The translations under genes were made by a program, and so were the position numbers. A stretch of 36,144 bases of DNA from Leifsonia aquatica H1aii (GTDB taxonomy: Bacteria > Actinomycetota > Actinomycetes > Actinomycetales > Microbacteriaceae). The stretch covers positions 1 through 36,144 of the forward strand of contig NZ_AYMR01000052.1 of the NCBI RefSeq assembly GCF_000633535.1. Direction: 5' to 3'. This document shows positions 17,918 through 27,993 of this stretch, one piece after another. The notes below the pieces were generated by a model that did not search any database, was not told the DNA's origin, and saw nothing but the letters and a program-made list of their open reading frames with translations. Positions within the stretch are counted from its first letter, which is position 1, and each line of letters opens with the position of its first letter.

Positions 17918-18721
17918 TCAGAGACCGACGTGCTTCTGGTAGCGGATGATGCTCGCGAACTCGGCCACGTCGAGGCTCGCACCGCCGACGAGCGCGCCGT
18001 CGACGTTCGGCTCGCGCATGAACGCGGCGATGTTGCCCGACTTCACCGAGCCGCCGTAGAGGATGCGGGTCTTCGCCGCGACGTCCTCCCCGAGCAGCTC
18101 GACGATGACGGCGCGCAGGGCGGCCGCCACCTGCTCGGCCTGCTCCGGCGTCGCCGCCTGGCCGGACCCGATGGCCCAGACCGGCTCGTAGGCGACGACG
18201 AAGTCGGCCGCCGAGTCGACCTGTGCGAGGGCGGCGCGCAGCTGCGCGACGGGCACGGCGCTGGCGCCGTGGACCTCGAGGTCCTCCGCGGTCTCGCCGA
18301 CGCAGATGATCGGCGCGATGTTGTGCGCGATCGCCTGGGCGGTCTTGGCGGCCACCTGCTCGTCGGTCTCGCCGTGGAGGGTGCGACGCTCCGAGTGGCC
18401 GATGATCACGTAGCGGCACTCGAGCGCGGCGAGGAACGCCGCCGAGATCTCACCGGTGTACGCGCCGGAGACGTGCTCCGAGACGTCCTGACCGCCGAAC
18501 GCGATCGGGAGCTTGTCGGCCGACACGAGGGTCTGGACGCTGCGCAGATCGGTGAACGGCGGGAAGACCGCGGCCTCGACGGCGGAGAAGTCGTGCTGGG
18601 CGTCCTTGAGCGTCCAGGCGAGCTTCTGCACGACGGCGATGGCCTGGAGGTGGTCCAGGTTCATCTTCCAGTTGCCGGCGATGAGCGGGACGCGCCGCAC
18701 CGAGGGGCTCACTGCTGCCAT
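17918..18721 (-). CDS. tpiA: Triosephosphate isomerase
   Basis: Interconverts dihydroxyacetone phosphate and glyceraldehyde-3-phosphate. 267 residues. Catalytic residues are Lys19 in GNWKMN, His109 in IGHSERR and Glu179 in AYEPVWAIG; the phosphate-binding GGS block is [11 protein letters not shown]. The ATG at 18721 has GGAGG 7 bases upstream and overlaps pgk by 13 bases. A GTG at 18712 would make a 4-base overlap but is 16 bases from that site, so I prefer the ATG. Confidence 0.97.
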   Translation of the reverse strand: MAAVSPSVRRVPLIAGNWKMNLDHLQAIAVVQKLAWTLKDAQHDFSAVEAAVFPPFTDLRSVQTLVSADKLPIAFGGQDVSEHVSGAYTGEISAAFLAALECRYVIIGHSERRTLHGETDEQVAAKTAQAIAHNIAPIICVGETAEDLEVHGASAVPVAQLRAALAQVDSAADFVVAYEPVWAIGSGQAATPEQAEQVAAALRAVIVELLGEDVAAKTRILYGGSVKSGNIAAFMREPNVDGALVGGASLDVAEFASIIRYQKHVGL

Positions 18722-19926
18722 CCGAGGACCTCCAGACCGGGGAGGCGCTTGCCCTCGAGGAACTCGAGGCTCGCGCCGCCGCCCGTAGAAATGTGACCGA
18801 ACTGGTCATCCGAGAAGCCGAGCGCGCGGACCGCGGCGGCCGAGTCGCCGCCGCCGACGACGCCGAGGCCGTCGACCTCGGTCAGCGCCTGGGCGACGGC
18901 CTTGGTGCCGGCCGCGAACGGGGCCAGCTCGAACACGCCCATCGGGCCGTTCCAGAACACGGTGCGGGCACCGCGGACGTACTCCGAGAACAGCTGTGCC
19001 GTCTCGGGTCCGATGTCCAGGCCGAGTCCGGACGTGCCCCAGTCGGTGTCCTCGATGCCGTCGACCGGGCGCACCACGTGCTCCGCGTCGGCACCGAACT
19101 TGGACGCCACGACGACGTCGCGCGGGAGCACGATCTCGACGCCGAGCTCCTCGGCCTTCGCGAGGTAGCCCTTGACGGTGTCGATCTGATCGGCCTCCAG
19201 GAGGCTGGATCCCACCGGGTGGCCGAGAGCGGCGAGGAAGGTGAACAGCATCCCGCCGCCGACGAGGAGCGAGTCCACGCGGGGCAGGAGGTGGCCGATC
19301 ACGCCGAGCTTGTCCGAGACCTTGGAGCCGCCGAGGACGACCACGTACGGCCGCTCGGGGTTCTCGGTCAGACGGTCGAGCACGTCGAGCTCGGTCGCGA
19401 TGAGCGTTCCCGCGGCGCTCGGGAGCGCCTGGGCGAGCTCGTACACGCTCGCCTGCTTGCGGTGCACGACGCCGAACCCGTCGGAGACGAAGGCGTCGCC
19501 GAAGGCCGCGAGCTTCGCGGCGAACGCGGCGCGCTCGGCGTCGTCCTTGCTCGTCTCCCCCGGGTTGAACCGGAGGTTCTCCAGCAGGGCGACGTCGCCG
19601 TCCTCCAGGCCGGCGACGGCATCCGCCGCGCCCTGGCCCACGGTGTCCTGGGCGAAGGTCACCGGTTTGCCCAGCAGCTCACAGAGCCGCTGGGCCACCG
19701 GCGCCAGGCTGTACTTCGCGTCCGGGGCGCCCTCGGGGCGACCCAGGTGGGAGATGACGACCACCTTCGCGCCCTGGTTGATCAGGGCGTTGAGGGTGGG
19801 AATCGACGCTCGCACACGGCCGTCGTCCGTGATCTGGCCGTCCTTCAGAGGGACGTTCAGATCACAGCGGACGACGACGCGCTTGCCGGCGAGCGAACCG
19901 AGTGAATCAAGTGTGCGGAGCGTCAC
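18709..19926 (-). CDS. pgk: Phosphoglycerate kinase
   Basis: Makes ATP and 3-phosphoglycerate from 1,3-bisphosphoglycerate. 405 residues, normal length. The N-terminal substrate motif is [11 protein letters not shown] at about 17-27, with HLGRPEG near 60; the nucleotide domain has WNGPMGVFE and GGGDSAAAV. It lies 15 bases after gap and overlaps tpiA by 13 bases, giving the common gap-pgk-tpi operon. Confidence 0.98.
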   Translation of the reverse strand: MTLRTLDSLGSLAGKRVVVRCDLNVPLKDGQITDDGRVRASIPTLNALINQGAKVVVISHLGRPEGAPDAKYSLAPVAQRLCELLGKPVTFAQDTVGQGAADAVAGLEDGDVALLENLRFNPGETSKDDAERAAFAAKLAAFGDAFVSDGFGVVHRKQASVYELAQALPSAAGTLIATELDVLDRLTENPERPYVVVLGGSKVSDKLGVIGHLLPRVDSLLVGGGMLFTFLAALGHPVGSSLLEADQIDTVKGYLAKAEELGVEIVLPRDVVVASKFGADAEHVVRPVDGIEDTDWGTSGLGLDIGPETAQLFSEYVRGARTVFWNGPMGVFELAPFAAGTKAVAQALTEVDGLGVVGGGDSAAAVRALGFSDDQFGHISTGGGASLEFLEGKRLPGLEVLGWQQ

Positions 19927-19941
19927 GTCGGTTCCCTGTGG

Positions 19942-20958
<1,017 letters not shown>

Positions 20959-21010
20959 TTACTTGATGGGGCGCCGGACGGCGCTGATATGGGTGGGTGA
21001 AGCGGACGAC

Positions 21011-21041
21011 GGCGTCCCGGGAGGTGCCCTCCCGGGACGCC
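21011..21041 (-). terminator. Terminator hairpin after sodA
   Basis: Perfect 14-bp stem with arms 21011-21024 and 21028-21041 and a 3-base loop. It starts 6 bases after the sodA stop on the minus strand. No U-tract follows. It isolates sodA from gap. Confidence 0.8.
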
Positions 21042-21047
21042 TCCGGA

Positions 21048-21674
21048 TTAAGACAGTAGCAGCAGGCCCGACGTCTTTTCGCGCGCCCTGGTGAAGCGGT
21101 CCTGAACATCGGCCCAGTTGGTGATGTTCCAGAACGCCTTGACGTAATCCGCCTTCACGTTGACGTAGTCGAGGTAGAAGGCGTGCTCCCACATGTCGAG
21201 CAGGAGGAGCGGGACGGTCGCCGCGGCGAGGTTGCCCTGGTGGTCGTACAGCTGCTCGATGATGAGCTTCTGGCCCAGCGAGTCCCACGCGAGGATCGAC
21301 CAGCCGGAACCCTGGATGCCCAGGGCCGACGCGGTGAAGTGGGCGCGGAACTTGTCGAACGAGCCGAAGAACTCGTCGATCGCCGAGGCGAGCTCGCCGG
21401 TGGGCTTGTCACCGCCGTCCGGGGAGAGGTTGTTCCAGAAGACCGTGTGGTTCACGTGACCCGCGAGGTTGAACGCGAGGTCCTTCTGGAGCTTGTTCAC
21501 GTTGCCCAGGTCGTCCGCGTCGCGGGCCTCGGCCAGCTTGACGAGGGCGGTGTTCGCACCGTCGACGTACGCCTTGTGGTGCTTGTCGTGGTGCAGCTCC
21601 ATGATCCGACCGCTGATGTTCGGTTCCAGCGCCGAGTAGTCGTACGGAAGGTCTGCGAGCGTGTAGTCAGCCAT
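21048..21674 (-). CDS. sodA: Superoxide dismutase (Fe/Mn family)
   Basis: Converts superoxide to hydrogen peroxide and oxygen. 208 residues, no signal peptide. Metal ligands are His28 (MELHHDKHH), His76 ([10 protein letters not shown]), Asp160 and His164 ([11 protein letters not shown]). The N-terminal block reads AGHVNH, without the Gln typical of many Fe enzymes, and QGSGW follows at 121-125; closely related actinobacterial enzymes use either Fe or Mn, so the metal is not decided. GAGGAG lies about 7 bases before the ATG. It is bounded by its own terminator and, upstream, by a possible whiA terminator, with a TAGACT -10 candidate at 21735-21740, so it is likely a single-gene unit. Confidence 0.97.
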   Translation of the reverse strand: MADYTLADLPYDYSALEPNISGRIMELHHDKHHKAYVDGANTALVKLAEARDADDLGNVNKLQKDLAFNLAGHVNHTVFWNNLSPDGGDKPTGELASAIDEFFGSFDKFRAHFTASALGIQGSGWSILAWDSLGQKLIIEQLYDHQGNLAAATVPLLLLDMWEHAFYLDYVNVKADYVKAFWNITNWADVQDRFTRAREKTSGLLLLS

Positions 21675-21750
21675 TACTCATCTCCTCAGGTGTGTCCCGG
21701 CGCGAATGATCCGCCGGGAGCGGGCGACTTTTCCAGTCTAGTGACGGCAA

Positions 21751-21789
21751 CCGAGGCGGCGGCCGGATGCTTCCCGGTCGGCGCCTCCG
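21751..21789 (-). terminator. Possible whiA terminator
   Basis: Imperfect 16-position stem (13 Watson-Crick pairs and one wobble), arms 21751-21766 and 21774-21789, 7-base loop, 10 bases after the whiA stop. Weaker than the other terminators in the window. Confidence 0.4.
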
Positions 21790-21798
21790 CCACGGAAC

Positions 21799-22779
21799 CT
21801 ACACCTCGTCGAGGTCGGCCGGGAGGTTCGCGTCGGTTCCGGGGATGCCCAGGTCGGAGGCGCGCTTGTCGGCCATCGCCAGCAGGCGGCGGATGCGGCC
21901 GGCGACGGCGTCCTTGGTCATGGGCGGGTCGGCGTGGTGGCCGAGCTCGTCCAGGCTGGCGTCGCGCTGCGACAGGCGCAGCTCGCCGGCATAGCGCAGG
22001 TGCTCCGGGACGTCGTCGCCGAGGATCTCCAGGGCGCGCTCCACGCGGGCGCAGGCTGCGACGGCGGCCTGTGCGGACCGGCGCAGGTTCGCGTCGTCGA
22101 AGTTGACGAGGCGGTTCGCGGTCGCCCGCACCTCGCGGCGCTGGCGCAGCTCCTCCCAGTTGGCGACGGTCTGCGCCGCCCCCATCTGGACGAGCATCGC
22201 GCTGATGGCCTCGCCGTCGCGGATGACGACGCGGTGCACACCGCGGACCTCGCGCGCTTTGGCGGAGATGCCCAGGCGGCCGGCGGCGCCGACGAGGGCC
22301 ATCGCGGCCTCGTTGCCCGGGCAGGTGACCTCCAGCGCGGCCGAACGGCCCGGGTCGGTCAGCGAACCGTGGGCGAGGAAGGCGCCGCGCCAGACGGCCG
22401 CGAGCTCCTCACGGGTGCCGGTGGTGAGCCGGTTCGGCAGGCCGCGGATGGGGCGGCGCCGGGCGTCGAGCAGGCCGGTCTGGCGTGCCAGCGTCTCGCC
22501 GCCCTCGAGCACGCGGACCAGGTACTGCGGGTTGCGTCGGATTCCGGACGCCGAGATGACCGAGCCTTCGCTGCGGACGCCGTAGAGCTCCGCGAGATCC
22601 TTCCGGACCCGCGTGGCGAGCTCCGGAGTGTCCAGCTCGCTCTCCACCGCGATCCGGCCGCCGATGAGGTGCAGCCCGCCGGAGAAGCGGAGGATGGTGG
22701 CGAGCTCGGCGGCGCGGACGGTCGTCTTGCCGACCTGCACCTTCGTGAGCTCGTCCTTGACGTCGGCGGTGAGAGCCAA
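21799..22779 (-). CDS. whiA: Sporulation/cell-division regulator WhiA
   Basis: DNA-binding protein with an N-terminal degenerate LAGLIDADG fold and a C-terminal helix-turn-helix. With the start chosen here it has 326 residues, the normal actinobacterial length. It starts [15 protein letters not shown], the family N-terminus, contains [17 protein letters not shown] and [10 protein letters not shown], and ends with [28 protein letters not shown] (helix-turn-helix). The start is TTG at 22777-22779, with AGGA 6 bases upstream. A GTG at 22845 is possible and would add 22 residues overlapping rapZ, but those are not family-like. In non-sporulating actinobacteria the role is division or growth control. 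Confidence 0.94.
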   Translation of the reverse strand: MALTADVKDELTKVQVGKTTVRAAELATILRFSGGLHLIGGRIAVESELDTPELATRVRKDLAELYGVRSEGSVISASGIRRNPQYLVRVLEGGETLARQTGLLDARRRPIRGLPNRLTTGTREELAAVWRGAFLAHGSLTDPGRSAALEVTCPGNEAAMALVGAAGRLGISAKAREVRGVHRVVIRDGEAISAMLVQMGAAQTVANWEELRQRREVRATANRLVNFDDANLRRSAQAAVAACARVERALEILGDDVPEHLRYAGELRLSQRDASLDELGHHADPPMTKDAVAGRIRRLLAMADKRASDLGIPGTDANLPADLDEV

Positions 22780-22837
22780 TCGGATTCCTAACTGTTGAGC
22801 GACGGCGTCGGTAGCGCCGTGAAACGGGTGGCCGGTG

Positions 22838-23713
22838 TCATTCACGGCCGAGGTCGCGGTGCTTGGTGTTCACCGCGAGACCCGGGAAATTGCGCAACCG
22901 CGCCGCGAGCTCTTCCGCAATCGCGACGGAACGGTGCTTCCCTCCCGTGCAGCCTATCGCGATCGTGGCGTGCCGTTTGTTCTCCCGCTGGTATCCCTCG
23001 AAGATCGGGCGGAGTGCCGTGACGTATGCGGCGACGAACTCTTCCGCGCCGTTCTGCGCGAGGACGAAGTCGCGCACCACCTCGTCGAGGCCGGTGTGCG
23101 GCCGCAGCTCCGGGTTCCAGAACGGGTTCGGCAGGAACCGGGCGTCGGCGACGAGGTCGGCATCGGGCGGGAGACCGTACTTGAACCCGAAGCTGAGCAC
23201 CGTCACCTGCACACCTGCGGTGCCCTCGGCGGCGAAGGTCTCGGTGATGTTCGTGGCGAGCTGGTGGATGTTGAGATCGGACGTGTCGACGATCAGGTCG
23301 CTGGCCTCGCGGATCTCGCGCAGCCGCGCCCGCTCCGCGGTGATGCCGTCGAGCAGGGTGCCGTTCGCCTGCAGCGGGTGCGGCCGTCGCACCTGCTCGA
23401 AGCGGCGCACCAGCACGGAGTCGGCGGCCTCGAGGAACAGCACCCGGACCTTCGTGCCCTCGCGCAGGCTCTGCACCATGTCGCGCAGGTCGGCGAAGTA
23501 GTTGCGCCCGCGCACGTCGACGACGGCGGCGATGCGCGGCAGCCCCGACTCGGCGCGGTTGGCGAGCTCGATCAGCGGTCGCAGCATCTGCGGCGGGAGG
23601 TTGTCGACCACGTACCAGTCGAGGTCTTCGAGTGCGTTGGCGACCGTCGAGCGGCCCGCCCCCGACATGCCCGTGACGATCAGCACTTCCTGCTGCGCGG
23701 TGTCGGTGGCCAC
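22838..23713 (-). CDS. rapZ: RNase adapter/nucleotide-binding protein RapZ
   Basis: P-loop protein of the RapZ/YvcJ family. In E. coli it guides RNase E to the GlmZ small RNA and tunes glucosamine-6-phosphate synthesis; in actinobacteria the role is less clear. 291 residues. Walker A is GMSGAGRST near residue 15. Other blocks are [48 protein letters not shown] and [16 protein letters not shown]. The start is GTG at 23713 with AGGAGG about 7 bases upstream. It precedes whiA as usual, but no yvcK gene lies between them. Confidence 0.95.
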   Translation of the reverse strand: MATDTAQQEVLIVTGMSGAGRSTVANALEDLDWYVVDNLPPQMLRPLIELANRAESGLPRIAAVVDVRGRNYFADLRDMVQSLREGTKVRVLFLEAADSVLVRRFEQVRRPHPLQANGTLLDGITAERARLREIREASDLIVDTSDLNIHQLATNITETFAAEGTAGVQVTVLSFGFKYGLPPDADLVADARFLPNPFWNPELRPHTGLDEVVRDFVLAQNGAEEFVAAYVTALRPIFEGYQRENKRHATIAIGCTGGKHRSVAIAEELAARLRNFPGLAVNTKHRDLGRE

Positions 23714-23746
23714 CTGTTGTCCTCCTCGGATCTGTGTCCGTCCAGC

Positions 23747-25102
23747 CTATCGAGTGACGGCGGCCGGGAGGACGGATCGGCCCAGAATCCGCAGCGCGAG
23801 GAACGCCAGCGCGCTCGCGGCCACCCACGCGGCGATCGACGCCCCGCCGAGCAGCGCGACGAGGACCGCGGCCGCGCCGGTAGCCGCCGCGGCGGTCGCG
23901 ACCACCGCCGCCCGGCCGCTCCGGACGGTGGGAGCAGCCGTCGCACCACTCCCGCCCGGTCGACCGGTCTCGAATCGTCCCGCGGCCGCCACCACGGCGG
24001 CCACGGCCACCAGCACCGCCGCGAACCAGAGCGGGCGGGTCAGCCACCAGTCTCCGCTCAACGGCGCGGGGAGCCTCAGGCCGGGCACGACGAGCGCGCC
24101 GACCAGCAGACCGCCGGCGAGGACGATCAGGACCGGCATGTGCCAGAGGTACACCGTCATCGACCGGGCGGAGACGACCGCCACGAAACGGCTCGGACCG
24201 GGGAGCCGCGCCCACCGCCGCAGCGTCGGCGCGGCCAGGTGCAGCACGGAGAGCTGCGCGACGGCCAGCAGGAGCAGGGCGCAGGTCGGGGGGTTGAGGT
24301 TGGCGAGCATGTCGAACGACCACACGCCGTTCGCGCAGAGCAGCAGGAGCAGGCCGAGCGCTGCCACGCCGACCACCGCGAGGCGACGGCGGGAGACGCC
24401 CGCCAGCCGCCCCGACGCCAGCCAGAACCCGAGCTGCTGCACGGTCAGCCAGACGAAGAGCAGGTTCGCGAATCCGATCGCCGTGACGCCGGTCGCACCA
24501 CGGGCGACGTCGACCGCCACCGCGACGGCGGCCGGTGTGAGGAGGCCGACCACGGGCGCACGACGGTGCAGCGCCACCAGGGGCGGGACCGCCGCCGTGC
24601 AGAGGATGTACACACCGAGGAACCAGAGCGGCTGGCTGATCCGGAAGCCCGCGATGGCGACGAGCGAGGCGGGGACGCCGGCGATCGCGAGCGCGCTCAG
24701 CAGCACCGCCACGGCGACGAGGGCCGCGGAGGCCGGTACGAGCAGTCGCCGCACCCGTCCTGCGAGATAGTCGCCGTATCCGGCGCCCCGCCGGCGCATC
24801 CGCTCCCACTGGGTGTGGGCGGAGAAGCCGCCGAGGAGGAAGAAGAGCGGCATCACCTGCACGATCCAGCTGAGCGGCGCGAACCCGGGCCAGCCCTCCA
24901 TGGCGTTCTGCAGGACCGGCCCGGACTCCCCGATGCCGACCCCCACCATCAGCGCGTGCAGCAGCACCACGACGACGAGGCATCCGGCCCTGGCGAGGTC
25001 GACGGCCGGATCCCGGCCGGACACCGGTCGACGCGCGGGCCGGTCGAGGCGGCGTGCGGGCTGCGGCTCTGCGCGCTCGACGAGAGCGGGGGACGAGGAC
25101 AT
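23747..25102 (-). CDS. Membrane acyltransferase, family 3
   Basis: Integral membrane O-acyltransferase of the OafA/YrhL (acyltransferase 3) type, 451 residues with ten or more hydrophobic segments. The first helix has DLARAGCLVVVVLLHALMVG with Arg38 and His49, the usual catalytic pair, and PLFFLLGGFSAHTQWERMRRRG follows. Two extra hydrophobic stretches lie after residue about 390 in a Gly/Ala-rich tail. Such enzymes acetylate or succinylate cell-wall polymers, glycolipids or sugars; the substrate here is unknown. GGAAGGAG precedes the ATG. Its upstream region carries a palindrome also seen in front of the dedA-kinase-regulator operon, so it may be a target of that regulator. It sits 33 bases upstream of rapZ. 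Confidence 0.88.
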   Translation of the reverse strand: MSSSPALVERAEPQPARRLDRPARRPVSGRDPAVDLARAGCLVVVVLLHALMVGVGIGESGPVLQNAMEGWPGFAPLSWIVQVMPLFFLLGGFSAHTQWERMRRRGAGYGDYLAGRVRRLLVPASAALVAVAVLLSALAIAGVPASLVAIAGFRISQPLWFLGVYILCTAAVPPLVALHRRAPVVGLLTPAAVAVAVDVARGATGVTAIGFANLLFVWLTVQQLGFWLASGRLAGVSRRRLAVVGVAALGLLLLLCANGVWSFDMLANLNPPTCALLLLAVAQLSVLHLAAPTLRRWARLPGPSRFVAVVSARSMTVYLWHMPVLIVLAGGLLVGALVVPGLRLPAPLSGDWWLTRPLWFAAVLVAVAAVVAAAGRFETGRPGGSGATAAPTVRSGRAAVVATAAAATGAAAVLVALLGGASIAAWVAASALAFLALRILGRSVLPAAVTR

Positions 25103-25166
25103 CGTGACTCCTTCCGAGCGGTCCGGTGGACCGACGGTCAGAGCGTCTCAGCGGGGCTGCGCGGGC

Positions 25167-25211
25167 CGCGTCACCCCCGGGAGCCAACCTCGCCCCCTAC
25201 CGCGGTAGGGG
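25167..25211 (-). promoter_or_regulatory. Candidate response-regulator operator upstream of the acyltransferase
   Basis: A perfect 18-bp palindrome, CCCCTACCGCGGTAGGGG (25194-25211), is followed toward the gene by GGGTGACGCG (plus coordinates 25167-25176). The palindrome lies about 92-109 bases before the acyltransferase ATG. The same two elements, in the same order and orientation, occur upstream of dedA at 27920-27959. Confidence 0.5.
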
Positions 25212-25228
25212 CCGGCACGACGTGCCGG
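25212..25228 (-). terminator. Possible terminator after the response regulator
   Basis: CCGGCAC and GTGCCGG arms with a 3-base loop (25212-25228), directly after the regulator stop at 25230 on the minus strand. The stem is short and no U-tract follows. It abuts the palindrome at 25194-25211. Confidence 0.45.
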
Positions 25229-25229
25229 A

Positions 25230-25901
25230 TCAGGGGGTCGGATCGACCAGTCCCGCATCGAAGGCGAGGATCACGGCCTGGACCCGGTCGCGCAGGCCGA
25301 GCTTCGCGAACACCCGGCTCACATGGGTCTTGACGGTCTGCTCGGCGATGAAGAGCTCGGAGGCGATCTCCGCGTTCGAGAGTCCGCGACCGATCAGCAC
25401 GAGGATCTCGCGCTCCCGCTCGGTCAGGCCGGCCAGACGCTGGGCCTTCGCCCCGCCGGCGGGGCGGAGTGCGCCGAAGCGCTCGAGCAGCCGTTTGGTC
25501 ACACGCGGCGCGAGCAGGGCGTCCCCGGCGGCGACGACCCGCACCGCCTGCACGAGGTCGGCCGGCGGGGCGTCCTTGAGCAGGAATCCGCTCGCGCCCG
25601 CGCTGAGGGCGTCGTAGACGTACTCGTCGGCGTCGAAGGTGGTGAGGACGAGGACGAGCGGACGGTGCGGGTCGCCGCGGCTCGGGCGCACCAATTCGCG
25701 TGTCGCCTCGATGCCGTTCATGACCGGCATCCGCACATCCATCAGCACCAGATCGGGTCGGAGCCGCCGCGCGAGCTCGACGGCTTCCGCGCCGTCCGCC
25801 GCCTGCCCGAGCACCTCGATGCCGTCCTGTGCGGCCAGGATCGCCGCGAAACCGGCGCGCACCATCGCCTGGTCGTCGACCACCAGGACGCTGATGGTCA
25901 T
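25230..25901 (-). CDS. Two-component response regulator, NarL/LuxR family
   Basis: 223 residues: receiver domain (about 1-120) and LuxR-type helix-turn-helix (about 155-215). The acidic pocket is Asp9/Asp10, the phosphoacceptor is Asp55 in VLMDVRMP, and the conserved lysine is Lys109 in FLLKDAPP. The DNA-binding part reads LTEREREILVLIGRGLSNAEIASELFIAEQTVKTHVSRVFAKLGLRDR. The ATG at 25901 overlaps the kinase stop (ATGA), so the two are translationally coupled and are an obvious cognate pair. Likely targets are its own operon and the neighbouring acyltransferase gene (see the shared motif). Confidence 0.94.
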   Translation of the reverse strand: MTISVLVVDDQAMVRAGFAAILAAQDGIEVLGQAADGAEAVELARRLRPDLVLMDVRMPVMNGIEATRELVRPSRGDPHRPLVLVLTTFDADEYVYDALSAGASGFLLKDAPPADLVQAVRVVAAGDALLAPRVTKRLLERFGALRPAGGAKAQRLAGLTEREREILVLIGRGLSNAEIASELFIAEQTVKTHVSRVFAKLGLRDRVQAVILAFDAGLVDPTP

Positions 25902-27196
25902 GCCGTCTCCCCCGTCGCGGCGTCGGCGCGGGCGTCCACGCCGCGCAGCATGTCCGCCCCGTGGCCGACGGAGTCCGGCGTGTCGAGCGGCAGGAGCGCG
26001 CGCACCCGGAACCCGCCGTCCGCGCGCGGACCGGCCTCCAGGCTGCCCCCGAGCAGCTCCGCTCGCTCGCGCATGCCGCGGATCCCGTGGCCGCCGCTCT
26101 CCGGTGCCGGGGCGGAGGCCGGCCGGCCGGGTGCACGCTCGTTCGCGACCTCGACCACCAGCCCGGCGGTCGTGCGTTCCAGCAGCACGTCGGCGACGGC
26201 TCCGGTCGCATGCCGGGCGATGTTGCTCAGCGATTCCTGCACGATGCGGTAAACCGCGAGGGAGAGCACGGGATCGAGCGTCCCGGCGAACCCGGTCGCC
26301 AACCGGTCGTCGAGTCGCACCGCGCCGCGCCGGCTCGCGGCGGTCACCAGAGCAGGAACGTCCGCCAGCCCCGGCTGCGGCGCCGTCTCGGCGGCCACGT
26401 CCTCCCGGCGCAGCACACCCAGGAGCATCCGCATCTCCCCCATCGCGCTGCGCGCCGTCGCGGCGAGCTCGTCGAACTCGGCCGCGGCCTCCGGGGTGAG
26501 GTCCGGGAGACGATAGCGAGCGCTCGACGCTTGCACCTGGATGGCGGACATGCCATGGGCGACGACATCGTGCAGCTCCCGGGCGATGCGCGTGCGCTCC
26601 TCGGCGACCTCGCGCAGCGCCTGCTCGGAGGCGGAGACGCGCTGCTCGCGCAGCAGCTGGCGCCGCACGTCCTGCCAGCGCGCCACCAGCAGACCGCCGA
26701 GCACGGCCGCCGCACTGATCGCGGCGAACACGACCAGGTCGGCCGTCACGGCGCCGACCGTCGCGGGCGCGTGGGCGGCGGTCGAGCCCACGATGGATGT
26801 GGCGGCGACCGCGATCAGCCACACGGTCGCGGCCGTGCGCCAGGCCGAACCGGCACTGGCGACGGCGAGAGTGGCCGAGAAGGCGATCATCGCGGTCACC
26901 GGGACCGGCCAGGGGCTTCCGGTGTCCGGCGTCCCGAGCAGCGCGAGGAGGATCACGGCGGCGGCGGAGAGGGCCGCCGCCGCGGCCGGACGCACCAGTG
27001 CGGCCACGATCGCTCCGGCCAGCGCGAGCGAGAGCAGGAGGGCGAAGATCACCGGCACGGCGTACAGGGTCGCCGAGAGCACCGAGGACACGACGAGGAC
27101 CGCCACCGAGACGGTGATCGTGGCGCCCCAGAGGAGCGCACGGCCCCGATCGAGGCGCAGAGCCACCGGGGACGGGACGGGCGATGCCGCGGTCAT
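25898..27196 (-). CDS. Sensor histidine kinase, HisKA_3 (DesK/NarX-like) family
   Basis: 432 residues. The first 175 residues hold five or six hydrophobic helices and almost no extracytoplasmic loop, so it probably senses something within or at the membrane. The dimerisation and phosphoacceptor block is ERTRIARELHDVVAHGMSAI with His209. The ATPase domain has an N-box with Asn325 in QESLSNIARHA and a G-box GGHGIRGMRERAELLGG near 368-384. Its start overlaps the dedA stop and its stop overlaps the regulator start (ATGA in both cases), giving a dedA-kinase-regulator operon. Confidence 0.93.
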   Translation of the reverse strand: MTAASPVPSPVALRLDRGRALLWGATITVSVAVLVVSSVLSATLYAVPVIFALLLSLALAGAIVAALVRPAAAAALSAAAVILLALLGTPDTGSPWPVPVTAMIAFSATLAVASAGSAWRTAATVWLIAVAATSIVGSTAAHAPATVGAVTADLVVFAAISAAAVLGGLLVARWQDVRRQLLREQRVSASEQALREVAEERTRIARELHDVVAHGMSAIQVQASSARYRLPDLTPEAAAEFDELAATARSAMGEMRMLLGVLRREDVAAETAPQPGLADVPALVTAASRRGAVRLDDRLATGFAGTLDPVLSLAVYRIVQESLSNIARHATGAVADVLLERTTAGLVVEVANERAPGRPASAPAPESGGHGIRGMRERAELLGGSLEAGPRADGGFRVRALLPLDTPDSVGHGADMLRGVDARADAATGETA

Positions 27197-27888
27197 CGGC
27201 GAGCCTCCTCTGCGAGCGGAACGGTCACGGGTGCGGGTGCGGGTTCGGCGTGCTCCTCGGCGCCGTCGCCGCCAGGGGCGGCCGTCCGGCGCTCCCGGCG
27301 ACGCGACATCGCGCGGAGCCCGGCGTCGAGGGCGATCCCGGCCGAGACGCCGAGAGCGATCCCGACGACCATGGCCAGGAAGGCGTTGCCGCCGAGCCAG
27401 TGCGCCGCGATCACCCCCACAGTAACCGAGTACAGCGACCAGGAGACCCCGGCGAGCGTCGAGAGCAGGAGGAACCGGCGCCAGGACACCCGGGCCGCAC
27501 CCGCCATCAGGTTCACCGCGACGCGGCCGACCGGCACGTAGCGCGCCGAGAGCACCAGCACACCGGCGCGGTCATGGATCCCGCGCCGTGCCCTGGCCAG
27601 GGCCGCGCTCATCCGCGGGCCGCGCAGCATCCGCAGCCGCTCGAGGGGAACCCGCCGCCCGATGGCATAGGTCAGGTTGTCCCCCGCGATCGCGCCGGCC
27701 GCCGCGCACGCGATGACCAGAGGGAGGTCCGGCGTTCCGACGGCGACCGCGGCGGCGGCCGCCGCGATGACCACGGACTCGCTCGGCACGGGCGGGAAGA
27801 AGGCGTCCACCAGCACCACGGCGAAGACCACCAGGTAGACCCACGGCGATGCGGCCGCCTGGGCGATGAACTCGTTCACGGCATCCAT
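27193..27888 (-). CDS. DedA family membrane protein
   Basis: 231 residues, DedA (SNARE-associated/VTT) fold. Family members act in phospholipid flipping, membrane-potential homeostasis and resistance to envelope-active compounds. The N-terminal motif FFPPVPSESVVIAAA is at about 30-44, the GDNLTYAIGRR block at about 69-79, and the RYVPVGRVAVNLMAG motif at about 115-129. The C-terminal 40 residues are charged and Pro/Ala-rich. Its ribosome binding site is poor (no purine-rich stretch in the 15 bases before the ATG). The stop overlaps the kinase start, so the protein is tied to the two-component system, possibly as its sensor partner or its output. Confidence 0.9.
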   Translation of the reverse strand: MDAVNEFIAQAAASPWVYLVVFAVVLVDAFFPPVPSESVVIAAAAAAVAVGTPDLPLVIACAAAGAIAGDNLTYAIGRRVPLERLRMLRGPRMSAALARARRGIHDRAGVLVLSARYVPVGRVAVNLMAGAARVSWRRFLLLSTLAGVSWSLYSVTVGVIAAHWLGGNAFLAMVVGIALGVSAGIALDAGLRAMSRRRERRTAAPGGDGAEEHAEPAPAPVTVPLAEEARR

Positions 27889-27919
27889 ACCGCGACGCTA
27901 CGGTCCGGTCGCGGCACCG

Positions 27920-27959
27920 CGCGTCACCCGCCGGTACCGTCGGACCCTACTGCGGAGGG
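27920..27959 (-). promoter_or_regulatory. Candidate response-regulator operator upstream of dedA
   Basis: CCCTACTGCGGAGGG (27945-27959) matches 12 of 15 positions of the palindrome upstream of the acyltransferase. It is followed toward dedA by GGGTGACGCG (plus 27920-27929), identical over 10 bases to the copy at 25167-25176. It lies 57-71 bases before the dedA start, where an autoregulatory operator would be expected. Confidence 0.45.
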
Positions 27960-27993
27960 AGATCCACCTCCCTCGCCATCGGTCGCGACGGCC

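Noticed and set aside
22835-25333. An 832-codon plus-strand frame opposite rapZ and the acyltransferase
   Set aside because: Low-complexity Arg/His/Asp-rich shadow of the two minus-strand genes.
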